Assembly (NCBI GenBank): GCA_004208945.1
Contig: SGPE01000015.1
Location: forward strand, 248,001-312,000
Reading direction: 5' to 3'
DNA: 64,000 nucleotides
Origin: Pseudoalteromonas sp. CO133X
GTDB lineage: Bacteria; Pseudomonadota; Gammaproteobacteria; Enterobacterales; Alteromonadaceae
The translations under genes were made by a program, and so were the position numbers. Of the stretch, positions 36,810-45,975 are shown one piece after another; position 1 is the stretch's first letter; every line of letters begins with the position of its first letter. The notes beneath the pieces are model-generated. The model was not told where the DNA came from. It saw nothing but the letters and a program-made list of their open reading frames with translations, and ran no database searches.

Positions 36810-38612
36810 TTAGTTAGATGTGAAGCTCACTGGACGGCGCTCTTTACGTGGGCCGCCGCGTTTTTCACCACGATCTTTGTCTTTGAAGCTGCGCTTTTTA
36901 TCACCACGATCACCGCTTGGGCGTTCAGAGCGAGGAGCCGCAGGACCTTGGTCTTGCGTTAGCGTCATATTCATAGGACGTTTACAGATAAATACCTTTT
37001 GGAAATGGTCTAACACGTCTTTTGGCATATTCTGTGGTAATTGAACAGTACTGTGACTGTCGTGTAAGCGGATATCACCAATGAACTTACTTGAAATATC
37101 AGCTTCGTTAGCAATCGCACCAACGATATTTTTAACTTGTACACCGTGCTCACGACCTACTTCGATACGGTAAGTATCCATAGGGCCCATGTTACGGCTA
37201 TTACGCTCACGTGGCTCACGAGGTTTACGCTCACGTCCTTGACGGTCACCACGTTCGTTGCGACGACGCTCGTTACGTTCACCACGCGGTTGAACTTTAA
37301 CTTCTTCAACTTTGATTGGTGACTGTTGCTGTGCTAAACAAAGTAATGCACCTGCTAAGTCTTCAAAGCTTAGCTCAAGTTTTTCTGCCATATTAGCGGC
37401 AACTTGATTAAAGAAAGTGATGTCTTTGTTTTCAAGCGCAATAGTGAGTTTGTCTTGTAGCGCTTTAATACGCTTTTCTTCAACTACTTTTGCTGTTGGT
37501 AAATCAACTTGTGCAATTTCAGACTTCGTATGGCGAATGATATTTTTAAGTAAATAACGCTCGTTATGTTTTACGAAAAGAATTGCTTTACCTGTACGAC
37601 CCGCACGACCAGTACGACCAATACGGTGAACGTAGGCTTCTGAGTCTTGTGGAATATCATAGTTGATTACTAAGCTTAAACGGTCTACATCAAGACCACG
37701 TGCTGCAACGTCTGTTGCAATAACAATATCAACTAGGCCGTTTTTCAAGCGGTCTACTGTGCGTTCACGTGCTTGTTGGTTCATGTCACCATTAAGTGGT
37801 GCCGCAGAGAAACCTTCGCGCTCAAGTAATTCAGCTAATTGTACAGTGTCGTTACGTGTACGTACGAAAACAATTGCACCATCGTATTGTTCAGCTTCTA
37901 AAAAGCGAACGATAGCTTTGTTTTTATGTACGTGCGCATTCCAAAATACTTGCTCAACCGTTGATACAGTCGAGTTACGTGCAGAGATATGAACTTGCTC
38001 AGGCTCATTCATATATTTGCTGCTGATATTTTGGATTTGCTTAGGCATGGTTGCAGAGAAAAGACATGTTTGCTTTTCACGCGGTGTTTTTTCCATGATG
38101 TTCTCAACATCATCGATAAAGCCCATGCGTAACATTTCGTCTGCTTCATCAAGAACAAGGGCTTGTAAGCTCTCAAACTTGATTGTACCACGGTTAATGT
38201 GGTCGATTAAGCGACCTGGCGTTGCAACAATAATTTGCGCGCCACGACGAAGTGCACTTAATTGGATGCTGTAGCTTTGGCCACCATAAAGGGCTAAAAC
38301 TTCAACACCGCGAGTATGCTTAGCATATTGTTCGAATGCCTCAGCTACTTGGATCGCAAGTTCACGCGTAGGCGTTAAAACAAGGATCTGTGGCTGTTTC
38401 ACAGACGGGTCAATATTATTTAGTAACGGCAGTGCAAATGCTGCTGTTTTACCTGTACCCGTTTGCGCTAGTCCCAGTACGTCCTTTCTTTCTAGCAATA
38501 ACGGTATACATTGAGCTTGGATTTCAGATGGAGTCTTGTAACCCAACTCTTCAACTGCTTTAAGGATTGCAGGAGAAAGATTTAGAGATTCAAACGTGAC
38601 TGGTTCTGACAT
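36810..38612 (-). CDS. deaD: DEAD-box RNA helicase DeaD/CsdA
   Basis: 600 residues (E. coli DeaD 629). All helicase motifs are seen: the Q motif, AQTGTGKT (motif I), PTRELA, DEAD, SAT, then ARGLD and HRIGRTGRAGR. A dimerisation region and a C-terminal RNA-binding domain of the DbpA type (DTYRIEVGREHGVQ) are followed by an RGG/KR-rich tail. It unwinds structured RNA in ribosome assembly and in cold. In E. coli it follows nlpI; here it is about 14 kb away. Confidence 0.94.
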   Translation of the reverse strand: MSEPVTFESLNLSPAILKAVEELGYKTPSEIQAQCIPLLLERKDVLGLAQTGTGKTAAFALPLLNNIDPSVKQPQILVLTPTRELAIQVAEAFEQYAKHTRGVEVLALYGGQSYSIQLSALRRGAQIIVATPGRLIDHINRGTIKFESLQALVLDEADEMLRMGFIDDVENIMEKTPREKQTCLFSATMPKQIQNISSKYMNEPEQVHISARNSTVSTVEQVFWNAHVHKNKAIVRFLEAEQYDGAIVFVRTRNDTVQLAELLEREGFSAAPLNGDMNQQARERTVDRLKNGLVDIVIATDVAARGLDVDRLSLVINYDIPQDSEAYVHRIGRTGRAGRTGKAILFVKHNERYLLKNIIRHTKSEIAQVDLPTAKVVEEKRIKALQDKLTIALENKDITFFNQVAANMAEKLELSFEDLAGALLCLAQQQSPIKVEEVKVQPRGERNERRRNERGDRQGRERKPREPRERNSRNMGPMDTYRIEVGREHGVQVKNIVGAIANEADISSKFIGDIRLHDSHSTVQLPQNMPKDVLDHFQKVFICKRPMNMTLTQDQGPAAPRSERPSGDRGDKKRSFKDKDRGEKRGGPRKERRPVSFTSN

Positions 38613-38759
38613 TAATACGCCTCAACGAATTTAAAGAGGCGCGCATTGTATAGGAAATACAAGGCAATTGCTTGTATAAATTACAACTAATTTGTATGTG
38701 GTTGATGTTGGTCATAATTTAATCAGTTTAAATTTGCCAAAATCAACCATGTTTACAAT

Positions 38760-39023
38760 TTATTGATATAACCCTAAATTTTCTTTTGCGTATGCCTCAA
38801 ACTCAGTGAAGCCACCAATGTGAGCTTGGTCAATGAAAATCTGTGGTACGGTTGGGCAAGGTTTGCCAGCAGACTGTTCTAAATCAGCTTTGCTGATACC
38901 TTCTTTAATGATGTCGATATAACGGTATTTAAAATCGTCACGCTCATTTGCTAGTTTCTCAGCAACGTCTTTAGCACGGACGCAAAAAGGGCAGCCTTCA
39001 CGGCCAAAAATTACAGTTAACAT
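38760..39023 (-). CDS. grxA: Glutaredoxin, GrxA-like
   Basis: 87 residues (E. coli GrxA 85). The active site CPFC is at 11-14, cis-proline in TVPQIF, then GGFTEFEAY. It has GAGGAG just before the ATG. It reduces protein and ribonucleotide-reductase disulfides using glutathione. Confidence 0.9.
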   Translation of the reverse strand: MLTVIFGREGCPFCVRAKDVAEKLANERDDFKYRYIDIIKEGISKADLEQSAGKPCPTVPQIFIDQAHIGGFTEFEAYAKENLGLYQ

Positions 39024-39134
39024 ATCGCTCTCCTCGATGGTTTATCTGGTTATTATCTTAACGAATTAAATGAATAAAAACAGTGCATAAAATCGATTGC
39101 TCTGTTCTGTTTTTTCTCATTATTAGCGATTGAG

Positions 39135-39653
39135 CTAATCAAGCGTTCGCATTCTAAGACCCAGTTCTGTTGAGTAACCCATAGAATGTGCAGTAATGGC
39201 CAATTGCTCATCAATAACATAATAAGTTGGGTAAGCACTGATTTTGTAATCTTGACCTGTACTTTTACTGCCAAGCAGTACAGGCATAGTCAAATCGAGC
39301 GAATCCGTAAACTGTTTAACTTCGGCAATGCTTTGGTAATCGAGAGCAATCGCTATCGCATTAAGTTTACCTTGCTGATAGGCGGTCTCTAAATTCGGCA
39401 TACTGTAACGACAAATTGAGCACCATGGCGCAAAGAAATACACTACTGTTTGCTTGCCTTGTAATTGTGCAATGGTCATCCGCTCTGTCGGGTCTTTTAA
39501 CGTGGCTAAATTAAAATAAGGTGCGGGTGTTTTATCTGTTGAGAGTAAGTTACGTTGCTGAAATGTCGTCACAACATAAAAAACGACAGCCATCAACACA
39601 GCAGTTTTCATCACACTGATAAATTTTTTTAAAAAAGTAGGATTTTTTTTCAT
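39135..39653 (-). CDS. Membrane-anchored thioredoxin-like protein (TlpA/DsbE type)
   Basis: 172 residues from ATG 39653, chosen over GTG 39659 because AAGGTGAG lies just before it. A basic N terminus and single membrane helix (about 14-30) precede a thioredoxin domain with WCSIC (C78, C81) and a cis-proline in SAYPTYYV. It probably faces the periplasm and reduces or shuffles disulfides. The product name redoxin-family protein is safe; the partner is not known. Confidence 0.87.
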   Translation of the reverse strand: MKKNPTFLKKFISVMKTAVLMAVVFYVVTTFQQRNLLSTDKTPAPYFNLATLKDPTERMTIAQLQGKQTVVYFFAPWCSICRYSMPNLETAYQQGKLNAIAIALDYQSIAEVKQFTDSLDLTMPVLLGSKSTGQDYKISAYPTYYVIDEQLAITAHSMGYSTELGLRMRTLD

Positions 39654-39760
39654 TCTCACCTTGTACGTTCTTAGCCTTTTAAAATCAACCTATTCGGACC
39701 AATTTTAGGCTTTTTAAATTTCACTTTTTAGAAAAAACACTAATTTTTTTACTAAAAAAT

Positions 39761-39787
39761 CTTGAAAAGAATTTACCCGCCCATAAA
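39761..39787 (+). promoter_or_regulatory. Sigma-32 heat-shock promoter of the hsp20 gene
   Basis: CTTGAAA, 12 nt, CCCATAAA. This matches the sigma-32 consensus (CTTGAAA, 11-16 nt, CCCCATNT), so expression should rise with heat. The implied start site is near 39793-39796, giving a leader of about 125 nt. Confidence 0.82.
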
Positions 39788-39860
39788 TAGTTTAGTGAGG
39801 ACGCCTGATGGGTCCCAAACCAACTAAAGTAATTGAAATTTATAATGTAAATTTAACTTT

Positions 39861-39917
39861 GTTAGCGTTTGTTCAAACGAAGAACACTAACAAAATATCG
39901 CTTAAATATGAGGATAT
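39861..39917 (+). ncRNA. ROSE-type RNA thermometer in the hsp20 leader
   Basis: Two hairpins. The first, 39861-39891, pairs GTTAG with CTAAC and CGTTT with AAACG. The second, 39895-39917, pairs ATATC(G)CTT with GAGGATAT, covering the ribosome-binding site with one bulged G. The bulged G inside TCGCT opposite AGGA is the hallmark of ROSE elements in ibpA leaders, which melt at heat-shock temperature. Confidence 0.8.
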
Positions 39918-39921
39918 AATT

Positions 39922-40368
39922 ATGCGTACAGTAGACTTATCACCACTTTATCGTTCATTCATCGGCTTCGATCATTTAGCATCATTAATGGATGCGGCAG
40001 CACGTACCGACAAGCAGCCAAGTTTTCCTCCGTACAATATCGAAGCACTCGATAAAGACAAATATCGTATCACTATGGCTGTAGCCGGTTTTAGTGACAG
40101 TGAATTGACCATTGAGTCAGAAAACAACACCCTAAAAGTCAGCGGCACTAAAGCTGATAAACAAGATAATGCGGAGCGTAAATTCATTCATCAAGGCATA
40201 GCAGAGCGTAACTTTGAGCGTAAATTCCAATTAGGTGACCACGTCAAAGTGCTGGGTGCAGACCTTGAAAATGGTTTACTCAGTATCGATTTACAACGTG
40301 AAATCCCTGAAGCCTTAAAACCACGTAAAATCGAAATCGGTAATGGTAAATTACTCGAAAATAAGTAA
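39922..40368 (+). CDS. Small heat-shock protein Hsp20 (IbpA-like)
   Basis: 148 residues from ATG 39922. The frame is open to 39808, but upstream codons lie in the structured leader, and MRTVDLSPLYRSFIGFDHL is the canonical IbpA start. The alpha-crystallin domain spans about 35-130 (PPYNIEALDKDKYRITMAVAGFS, then LEXGLLSIDL in the form LENGLLSIDL). It binds unfolded proteins as a holdase. Its promoter and leader both respond to heat. Confidence 0.93.
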   Translation: MRTVDLSPLYRSFIGFDHLASLMDAAARTDKQPSFPPYNIEALDKDKYRITMAVAGFSDSELTIESENNTLKVSGTKADKQDNAERKFIHQGIAERNFERKFQLGDHVKVLGADLENGLLSIDLQREIPEALKPRKIEIGNGKLLENK

Positions 40369-40400
40369 TACCGACCAGCATTGTTTCCCTAGTTAGTTTT

Positions 40401-40427
40401 GCCGCCTCATTTGAGGCGGCTTTTTTT
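40401..40427 (+). terminator. Terminator after hsp20
   Basis: Perfect 10-bp-arm inverted repeat GCCGCCTCATTTGAGGCGGC followed by seven T, between hsp20 and the convergent photolyase gene. Confidence 0.92.
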
Positions 40428-40428
40428 G

Positions 40429-41979
40429 TTATAGTTTTTCTAAATTATCTAAGCACCACTTAGCACGTTTTAACGTTGCTTGCTTAAGTGACTCATCTTG
40501 TTTATACCAATTGTTGTAAATCATTCCAATACGAGGGTTTTGCGATAGCTGTTGTTCGTGCTCTAACATAAAGTGCCAATATAAACTGTTAAATGGACAT
40601 GCGTCATCAGTTTCTTTTTCTTTAACGTTGTAGCTACAATGCTTGCAGTAATCACTCATTTTATTGATGTAATTACCACTGGCAGCATAGGGTTTAGTGG
40701 CGATTAATCCTCCATCTGCGAACTGACTCATGCCACGCGTGTTCGGCATTTCCACCCATTCGATAGCATCGATATAAATCCCTAAATACCAAGCATCGAC
40801 CTCATTTGGATCAATCGCAGTTAGCAAGCAAAAGTTACCGGTGATCATTAAACGTTGAATGTGATGTGCATAGGCCGTTTGCAAACTTTGTGTAATGGCA
40901 TGGTGCATACAATTCATGTTCGTTTTGCCGTGCCAAAAATAGTCGGGTAGGGTACGTTTCGCATTCAAGGTATTTTTACTCGCGTAATCAGGCATATTTT
41001 GCCAATAAATACCGCGAACATATTCACGCCAACCAAGAATCTGCCTGATAAAACCTTCTACTTGTGCAATATCGATGTGTTGTTTTTTAAAGCTACTTAA
41101 TACTTGCTCAATGACCTGCATCGGGTGCAGCATTTTGGTATTAAGCGCGAATGATAAACGGCTGTGATACAAAGACCATTGATAGTCTGATTGACATGTC
41201 ATGGCGTCTTGAAACTGGCCAAAGTGAACAAGTAAGTGTTTACAGAAAAAATCGAGTAATTGTTTTGCTTCCGAGCGCGTAGTTGGCCAGATTAGGGTTT
41301 TGTTACACTCTCCAAAAGTATTTATTTTATGTTTTTCGATACGCTTTAGAATATCACTCACATCATGGCAAAAGCACAAAGGTTCAGGTATATCTTTAAG
41401 ATCGCTTTGTTTTAACTTATTTCTGTTTAGCTGATCAAAATTCCATTGCCCATCAATCGGTTCATTATTCTTATCCATTAAAATGTTAAAGCGCTTACGC
41501 ATGGCTCGATAGAAAAACTCCATTTTTACATGTTTATCTTTTTTGAAATATTGAGGTATTTCATTAAACGGTAGCAAAAAGTGTTCTGTATCGTACGCAT
41601 TTACCTTAAGTGAGGTTTGTTTTGTATAATCGAGTAGTTGCTGTTTTAGTCGATATTCATCAGGAAATTGATACTCAATAGTTTGGCAATGATATTGTTT
41701 AGCCAAATTAGTCAACAGGGTAGGTAGCGAAGAACTGTCAGAGGTTTCATCAAGGGTAAGATGAAGTACATTAAATCCTGCTTTTTTTAATGCACAAGCA
41801 AAGTTTTCCATAGCAGCAAAAAAAGCCGCAATCTTTTGTAGGTGATGTTTTACATAGTCGGTTTCTTGTTTTAGTTCGGCCAATACATACAACACATCTT
41901 GCTGATCGTCTTCTTTAAACCAACTATGACTGGCGTTAAGTTGGTCGCCAAAAATAAACCGTAAAGTTGAGTATTGCAC
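40429..41979 (-). CDS. FeS-type bacterial cryptochrome/photolyase (CryPro/FeS-BCP)
   Basis: 516 residues from GTG 41979. It starts with the photolyase-related FIFGDQLN motif and has the FAD-domain EYVRGIYWQNMP and WVEMPNTRGMSQFADGG blocks. Four cysteines, C384, C445, C448 and C461, have the C-x2-C...C spacing of the 4Fe-4S cluster in PhrB-type proteins. These repair (6-4) photoproducts using light and bind FAD plus a lumazine. Expected role: UV tolerance in surface waters. Confidence 0.9.
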   Translation of the reverse strand: MQYSTLRFIFGDQLNASHSWFKEDDQQDVLYVLAELKQETDYVKHHLQKIAAFFAAMENFACALKKAGFNVLHLTLDETSDSSSLPTLLTNLAKQYHCQTIEYQFPDEYRLKQQLLDYTKQTSLKVNAYDTEHFLLPFNEIPQYFKKDKHVKMEFFYRAMRKRFNILMDKNNEPIDGQWNFDQLNRNKLKQSDLKDIPEPLCFCHDVSDILKRIEKHKINTFGECNKTLIWPTTRSEAKQLLDFFCKHLLVHFGQFQDAMTCQSDYQWSLYHSRLSFALNTKMLHPMQVIEQVLSSFKKQHIDIAQVEGFIRQILGWREYVRGIYWQNMPDYASKNTLNAKRTLPDYFWHGKTNMNCMHHAITQSLQTAYAHHIQRLMITGNFCLLTAIDPNEVDAWYLGIYIDAIEWVEMPNTRGMSQFADGGLIATKPYAASGNYINKMSDYCKHCSYNVKEKETDDACPFNSLYWHFMLEHEQQLSQNPRIGMIYNNWYKQDESLKQATLKRAKWCLDNLEKL

Positions 41980-42096
41980 TATAGTAAACCTAACTGACTT
42001 GTGACTAAATAAATCGATACGAAGTAAATGCAGATATAGATCGTGAAATTAATTAGTGTGTTAATATAAGGAACTAAACTCTAAAAGGGTGATGGC

Positions 42097-42870
42097 ATGC
42101 AAATTCAGTTTAAAACAGTGATATTTTTAAGTTGTGCGTATTTAATGTTTACGAATGTAGTAAACGCGACGGTTTACCAGTGTGAAAAAAACGGCGTGGT
42201 TGAGTTTAGCCAGCAACCATGTGGAAAGGACGCTCGATTAGTAATCATTAAAGAGCAAAATCCGCATGTTTCTGATATATTTGAATCAGCACCTGTAAAG
42301 CCAGATTCTGGTGTAGATAGCTATATCCGAGTAAAGCAAATTGATGCCGAAATTCAACAGCACCACAACAAAATAGACACTTTAACCCAACGCTTAGATA
42401 ATGATATTGCCAGCTTAAGTAAACAAGCTGACGCACAATTGAATAATGTAGTGGGGAATAAAAAAGTAGCTGCAATTGCTAAGCAAATGACTGCTACATC
42501 TCAGCGCTACAAATTACTTATCGATAATGAACAGCGAGGTATCGATAGACTAAATACTGAAAAAGCGACGCTTTTAGCACAAAGTGATCAAACTGTAGAT
42601 GCAGAGGTTGATAGTTTTATTCGAACACAGCAAATAAAACGAGAAATCACTGAGCATCAAAACAAGATTGACACACTCTATGCACAGCTAAACAGTCAGC
42701 TGAGTCAACTTGAACAACAAACCCGTCCTCGTGCTGTAAATTTGACAGGCGTGAGTGCTGACGAAGCATTGTCTGAAAAAATGACTGCTGTAACGAGTAA
42801 GTTTGATACCCTAATTGCGGTTGAACAACGCCAGATTGATAGGCTAAACACTGAGTTAGGGCAATTATGA
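42097..42870 (+). CDS. DUF4124-like periplasmic protein with a duplicated coiled coil
   Basis: 257 residues. A signal peptide (about 1-24, ending NVVNA) leads to a small DUF4124-type motif (VYQCEKNGVVEFSQQPCG) with two cysteines. The rest is two repeats of about 85 residues (residues ~72-160 and ~168-256): VDSYIRVKQIDAEIQQH and VDSFIRTQQIKREITEH open each, and both close with a RGIDRLNTE / RQIDRLNTE stretch. The repeats are helical, probably coiled coil. Function unknown. Confidence 0.75.
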   Translation: MQIQFKTVIFLSCAYLMFTNVVNATVYQCEKNGVVEFSQQPCGKDARLVIIKEQNPHVSDIFESAPVKPDSGVDSYIRVKQIDAEIQQHHNKIDTLTQRLDNDIASLSKQADAQLNNVVGNKKVAAIAKQMTATSQRYKLLIDNEQRGIDRLNTEKATLLAQSDQTVDAEVDSFIRTQQIKREITEHQNKIDTLYAQLNSQLSQLEQQTRPRAVNLTGVSADEALSEKMTAVTSKFDTLIAVEQRQIDRLNTELGQL

Positions 42871-43326
42871 GCTTAGCTGTGTTGCTTGTTTTTGCGCTAA
42901 AGAAACAACATTACTATATGAAAAAAGATAACTTTTTACGATATTCTTAAATATAAGTATCGCCTGTGACCATGCCTGACATAGGTGACTGTTCAATTTA
43001 ATTGATTGTTTTTGAAGTGTGTCCCAAAAGGCATCGCAAAGTAAGTCAATGTCAGTACAATTAACGTTTAAAAAGCTGAGATTGTTTGCCATATAGTGAA
43101 TAAATGGAATCACAAGGGGTAAATCATCTAAATGATTTATTACCTTATTAAGTGCACAATATAAAATGTAGCTTTGCTGATTAATGCTTTCTTGACTTGG
43201 AATTGTCATTTGTAATGGCTTCTCATTCATTAACGTATGAAATGTCTTTGTAAATTGATGAAAATCCGGTTTTATCAGCTCAACATTTTGTTGTAAAAGC
43301 TTTTTTTGAAAAATAGATAGACTCAT
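42865..43326 (-). CDS. Globin-like protein lacking the proximal histidine
   Basis: 153 residues. The sequence follows a single-domain bacterial globin throughout: NVELIKPDFHQFTKTFH (helix A/B), SQESINQQSY (compare RQESLEQPKA in Vitreoscilla globin), LDDLPLVIPFIHYMAN and AWSQAILIFKNIV at the H helix. Where the heme-binding F-helix histidine should be (nine residues after P74), L83 is present. The B10 tyrosine is probably histidine (H30). Heme binding is therefore doubtful; a non-heme sensor globin or a decaying gene are options. It is convergent with the DUF4124-like gene, overlapping its end by 6 nt. Confidence 0.65.
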   Translation of the reverse strand: MSLSIFQKKLLQQNVELIKPDFHQFTKTFHTLMNEKPLQMTIPSQESINQQSYILYCALNKVINHLDDLPLVIPFIHYMANNLSFLNVNCTDIDLLCDAFWDTLQKQSIKLNSHLCQAWSQAILIFKNIVKSYLFSYSNVVSLAQKQATQLSS

Positions 43327-43470
43327 TAATTATCGCTTAATAGCACTCGCTATAGTTTTTCTTATTATAATACCAACTATAGACCATTTTTCTCGAAAAT
43401 AGGAAATTAATGACAGGGCTGTCATAATGTTTTTATCTACAAAATAGTCTAACTAATTCACCCAATGAGG

Positions 43471-43499
43471 TTGCTAATTGAGCGCTACGTGCTTATAAT
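43471..43499 (+). promoter_or_regulatory. Promoter of the initiator tRNA / rimP operon
   Basis: TTGCTA, 17 nt, TATAAT, with a GC-rich discriminator (AGCCGCC) after -10, as in stringently controlled stable RNA promoters. The expected start is about 64 nt before the tRNA. Confidence 0.75.
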
Positions 43500-43569
43500 A
43501 GCCGCCATTGATTTGAGGTGCTTGTCACTCAAACTGCGATATTTAGCAATTAGCTTTAATATCCATTGG

Positions 43570-43646
<77 letters not shown>

Positions 43647-43956
43647 ATTCAGTGTTTACACAGCAATGTGATAAACATACACAGTAAGTTATTTTACTGT
43701 ATTGAAGTCGCGCATTCTGGGTAATGCGCGTTTTGCGTTTAGGCTATCTAGTTTAATTTAGTCAGATAAATGACTCGCAACCAAGCTTGGCCCTAGGCCA
43801 CACAGTTTTATGCTTTAGGTGTGACGCCCCGCTTGGTTCGGGGCGTTGTTGTATCTGGTCTAGCATGATTTACTTAATACCCCAGTGGTATAAATCATTA
43901 TTAAACTCAGTATTTCAGGGCTATATGCCCTTTTTTTGTTTGTATGGAGGATTTTC
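43647..43956 (+). other. Structured leader between metY and rimP (hairpins)
   Basis: No gene in this 310-nt stretch. Three stems are visible: ACAGTA...TACTGT at 43681-43700; CGCGCAT...ATGCGCG at 43709-43730 followed by TTTT (a partial terminator for the tRNA); and ACGCCCCG...CGGGGCGT at 43824-43846. A GGAGG at 43946 is the rimP ribosome site. Leaky termination or RNase processing is likely. Confidence 0.6.
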
Positions 43957-44412
43957 GTGACAAAACTTGAGCAAGATTTAGTAACCATGCTCTCACCAGC
44001 CGTAGAAATGTTAGGTTTTGAGTTACATGGTCTTGAGTTTGTGCAAGCTGGTCGCCACTCTACATTACGTGTTTACATTGATCACGATGCAGGGATTACG
44101 GTTGATAATTGTGCCGATGTAAGTCGTCAAGTTAGCGCGATTTTAGACGTAGAAGACCCGATTACAAACGAATATGATTTGGAAGTTTCGTCTCCTGGTG
44201 TTGATCGTCCATTATTCAAACAAGATCACTACGAGAAGGCGCAAGGAGAAGAAGTACGCGTGCGTACTAAGCTTCCGCAAGATGGTCGCCGTAATTTTAA
44301 AGGCGATTTAGTATCAGTTAGCAGTGATATGATCACACTTTCGGCAGATGGCACTGAGCATATGATTATGCTAAGTAACATTGAACGTGCGAACATCATC
44401 GCAAAGTTTTAA
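43957..44412 (+). CDS. rimP: Ribosome maturation factor RimP
   Basis: 151 residues from GTG 43957 (E. coli 150), chosen since GGAGG is 7 nt upstream and the family begins TKLEQDL; the frame is open from 43936. Conserved parts are VDNCADVSRQVSAILD and YDLEVSSPGVDRPLF. It assists 30S subunit assembly. First protein gene of the rimP-nusA-infB operon. Confidence 0.95.
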   Translation: MTKLEQDLVTMLSPAVEMLGFELHGLEFVQAGRHSTLRVYIDHDAGITVDNCADVSRQVSAILDVEDPITNEYDLEVSSPGVDRPLFKQDHYEKAQGEEVRVRTKLPQDGRRNFKGDLVSVSSDMITLSADGTEHMIMLSNIERANIIAKF

Positions 44413-44450
44413 TTCGAGTGCGAAGGAATAGGGCAAGCGAGGCATAACCC

Positions 44451-45950
44451 ATGGCAAAAGAAATATTATTGGTTGCTGAAGCCGTCTCCAATGAGAAAGC
44501 GGTTCCAAAAGAAAAGATTTTTGAAGCGTTAGAGTTCGCATTAGCGACTGCGACAAAGAAAAAACACGATGGCGAAATTGATGTTCGCGTATCAATCGAT
44601 CGTAAAACAGGTGATTACGACACGTTCCGTCGCTGGAAAATTGCAGAAGTTCAAGAAGACGGTTCGTTAGAACATCCTTACAGCGAAATTACGTTAGAAG
44701 CGGCACAAGTTGAAGATCCTGAGTTACAACTAGGTGATTACGTTGAAGAGCAGATTGAGTCAATCAAGTTCGACCGCATTACAACGCAAATGGCAAAACA
44801 AGTTATCGTACAAAAAGTACGTGAAGCTGAACGTGCGCTAGTTGTTGAAGAATATAAAGATCAACAAGGTGAGTTAGTAACTGGTGTTGTTAAAAAAGCA
44901 ACCCGTGACGCTATTGTACTTGACCTTGGTAACAATGCTGAAGCGGTTATCTACCGTGATGACATGTTACCGCGTGAAAACTTCCGTCCAGGTGACCGTA
45001 TTCGTGGTTTACTTTACGAAGTTAAACCAGAAGCACGTGGCGCGCAGTTATTTGTAACGCGTTCTAAGCCTGAGATGCTGATGGAGCTTTTCCGTATTGA
45101 GGTACCTGAGATCGGCGAAGAAATGATTGAATTACGTGCCGCAGCACGTGATCCAGGTTCGCGTGCAAAGATTGCAGTAAAATCTAACGACAAACGTATC
45201 GACCCTGTAGGTGCGTGTGTTGGTATGCGTGGTGCACGTGTACAAGCTGTGTCAACTGAACTTGGTGGTGAGCGTGTTGATATCGTTCTTTACGATGACA
45301 ACCCTGCGCAATTCGTTATCAATGCAATGGCGCCAGCAGAAGTGGCATCTATCGTGATGGACGAAGATACACATTCAATGGATATCGCTGTTGAAGCAGA
45401 CAACCTAGCACAAGCAATTGGTCGTAATGGTCAAAACGTTCGCCTTGCTAGCCAGTTAACTGGTTGGGAATTAAACGTTATGACTGTTGATGACATGCGT
45501 GCGAAGAACGAAGCTGAATCAGATAAGCTGATCAACTTATTCACTGAGTACCTCGATATCGATGATGAGTTTGCAACCCTACTTATCAACGAAGGTTTCT
45601 CAACACTTGAAGAAGTTGCCTATGTTCCAGCATCTGAATTCTTAGAAATTGACGGTTTAGATGAAGAAACGGTTGATATTTTACGTTCTCGTGCAAAAGA
45701 CGCATTAACAACAAAAGCGCTTAAGACTGAAGAAAGCCTTGATGGTGCAGAGCCTGCAGAGGATTTACTAGCACTTGAAGGTCTAGAGCGTCACCTTGCA
45801 TTTGTAATGGCAAGTAAAGGTGTAATAACACTTGAAGACTTAGCTGAGCAAGGTATTGATGAGTTAGTGGATATCACTGACCTTTCAGAAGAAGAAGCTG
45901 GCAAGCTTATTATGGCTGCGCGTAACATTTGTTGGTTCGCAGACGAGTAA
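44451..45950 (+). CDS. nusA: Transcription termination/antitermination protein NusA
   Basis: 499 residues (E. coli 495). The N-terminal RNA-polymerase-binding domain is followed by S1 (about 135-200), two KH domains ([18 protein letters not shown], then [15 protein letters not shown]) and two C-terminal helical repeats typical of gammaproteobacterial NusA. It modulates pausing, termination and antitermination. Confidence 0.98.
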   Translation: MAKEILLVAEAVSNEKAVPKEKIFEALEFALATATKKKHDGEIDVRVSIDRKTGDYDTFRRWKIAEVQEDGSLEHPYSEITLEAAQVEDPELQLGDYVEEQIESIKFDRITTQMAKQVIVQKVREAERALVVEEYKDQQGELVTGVVKKATRDAIVLDLGNNAEAVIYRDDMLPRENFRPGDRIRGLLYEVKPEARGAQLFVTRSKPEMLMELFRIEVPEIGEEMIELRAAARDPGSRAKIAVKSNDKRIDPVGACVGMRGARVQAVSTELGGERVDIVLYDDNPAQFVINAMAPAEVASIVMDEDTHSMDIAVEADNLAQAIGRNGQNVRLASQLTGWELNVMTVDDMRAKNEAESDKLINLFTEYLDIDDEFATLLINEGFSTLEEVAYVPASEFLEIDGLDEETVDILRSRAKDALTTKALKTEESLDGAEPAEDLLALEGLERHLAFVMASKGVITLEDLAEQGIDELVDITDLSEEEAGKLIMAARNICWFADE

Positions 45951-45975
45951 TTTATTAACGGAGGTATTACACACT

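Noticed and set aside
39053..39274. 73-codon minus-strand frame next to grxA
   Set aside because: It overlaps the thioredoxin-like gene in another frame and has no conserved features.
39808..39921. 38-residue N-terminal extension of Hsp20
   Set aside because: This stretch forms the RNA thermometer and the family start is at 39922.
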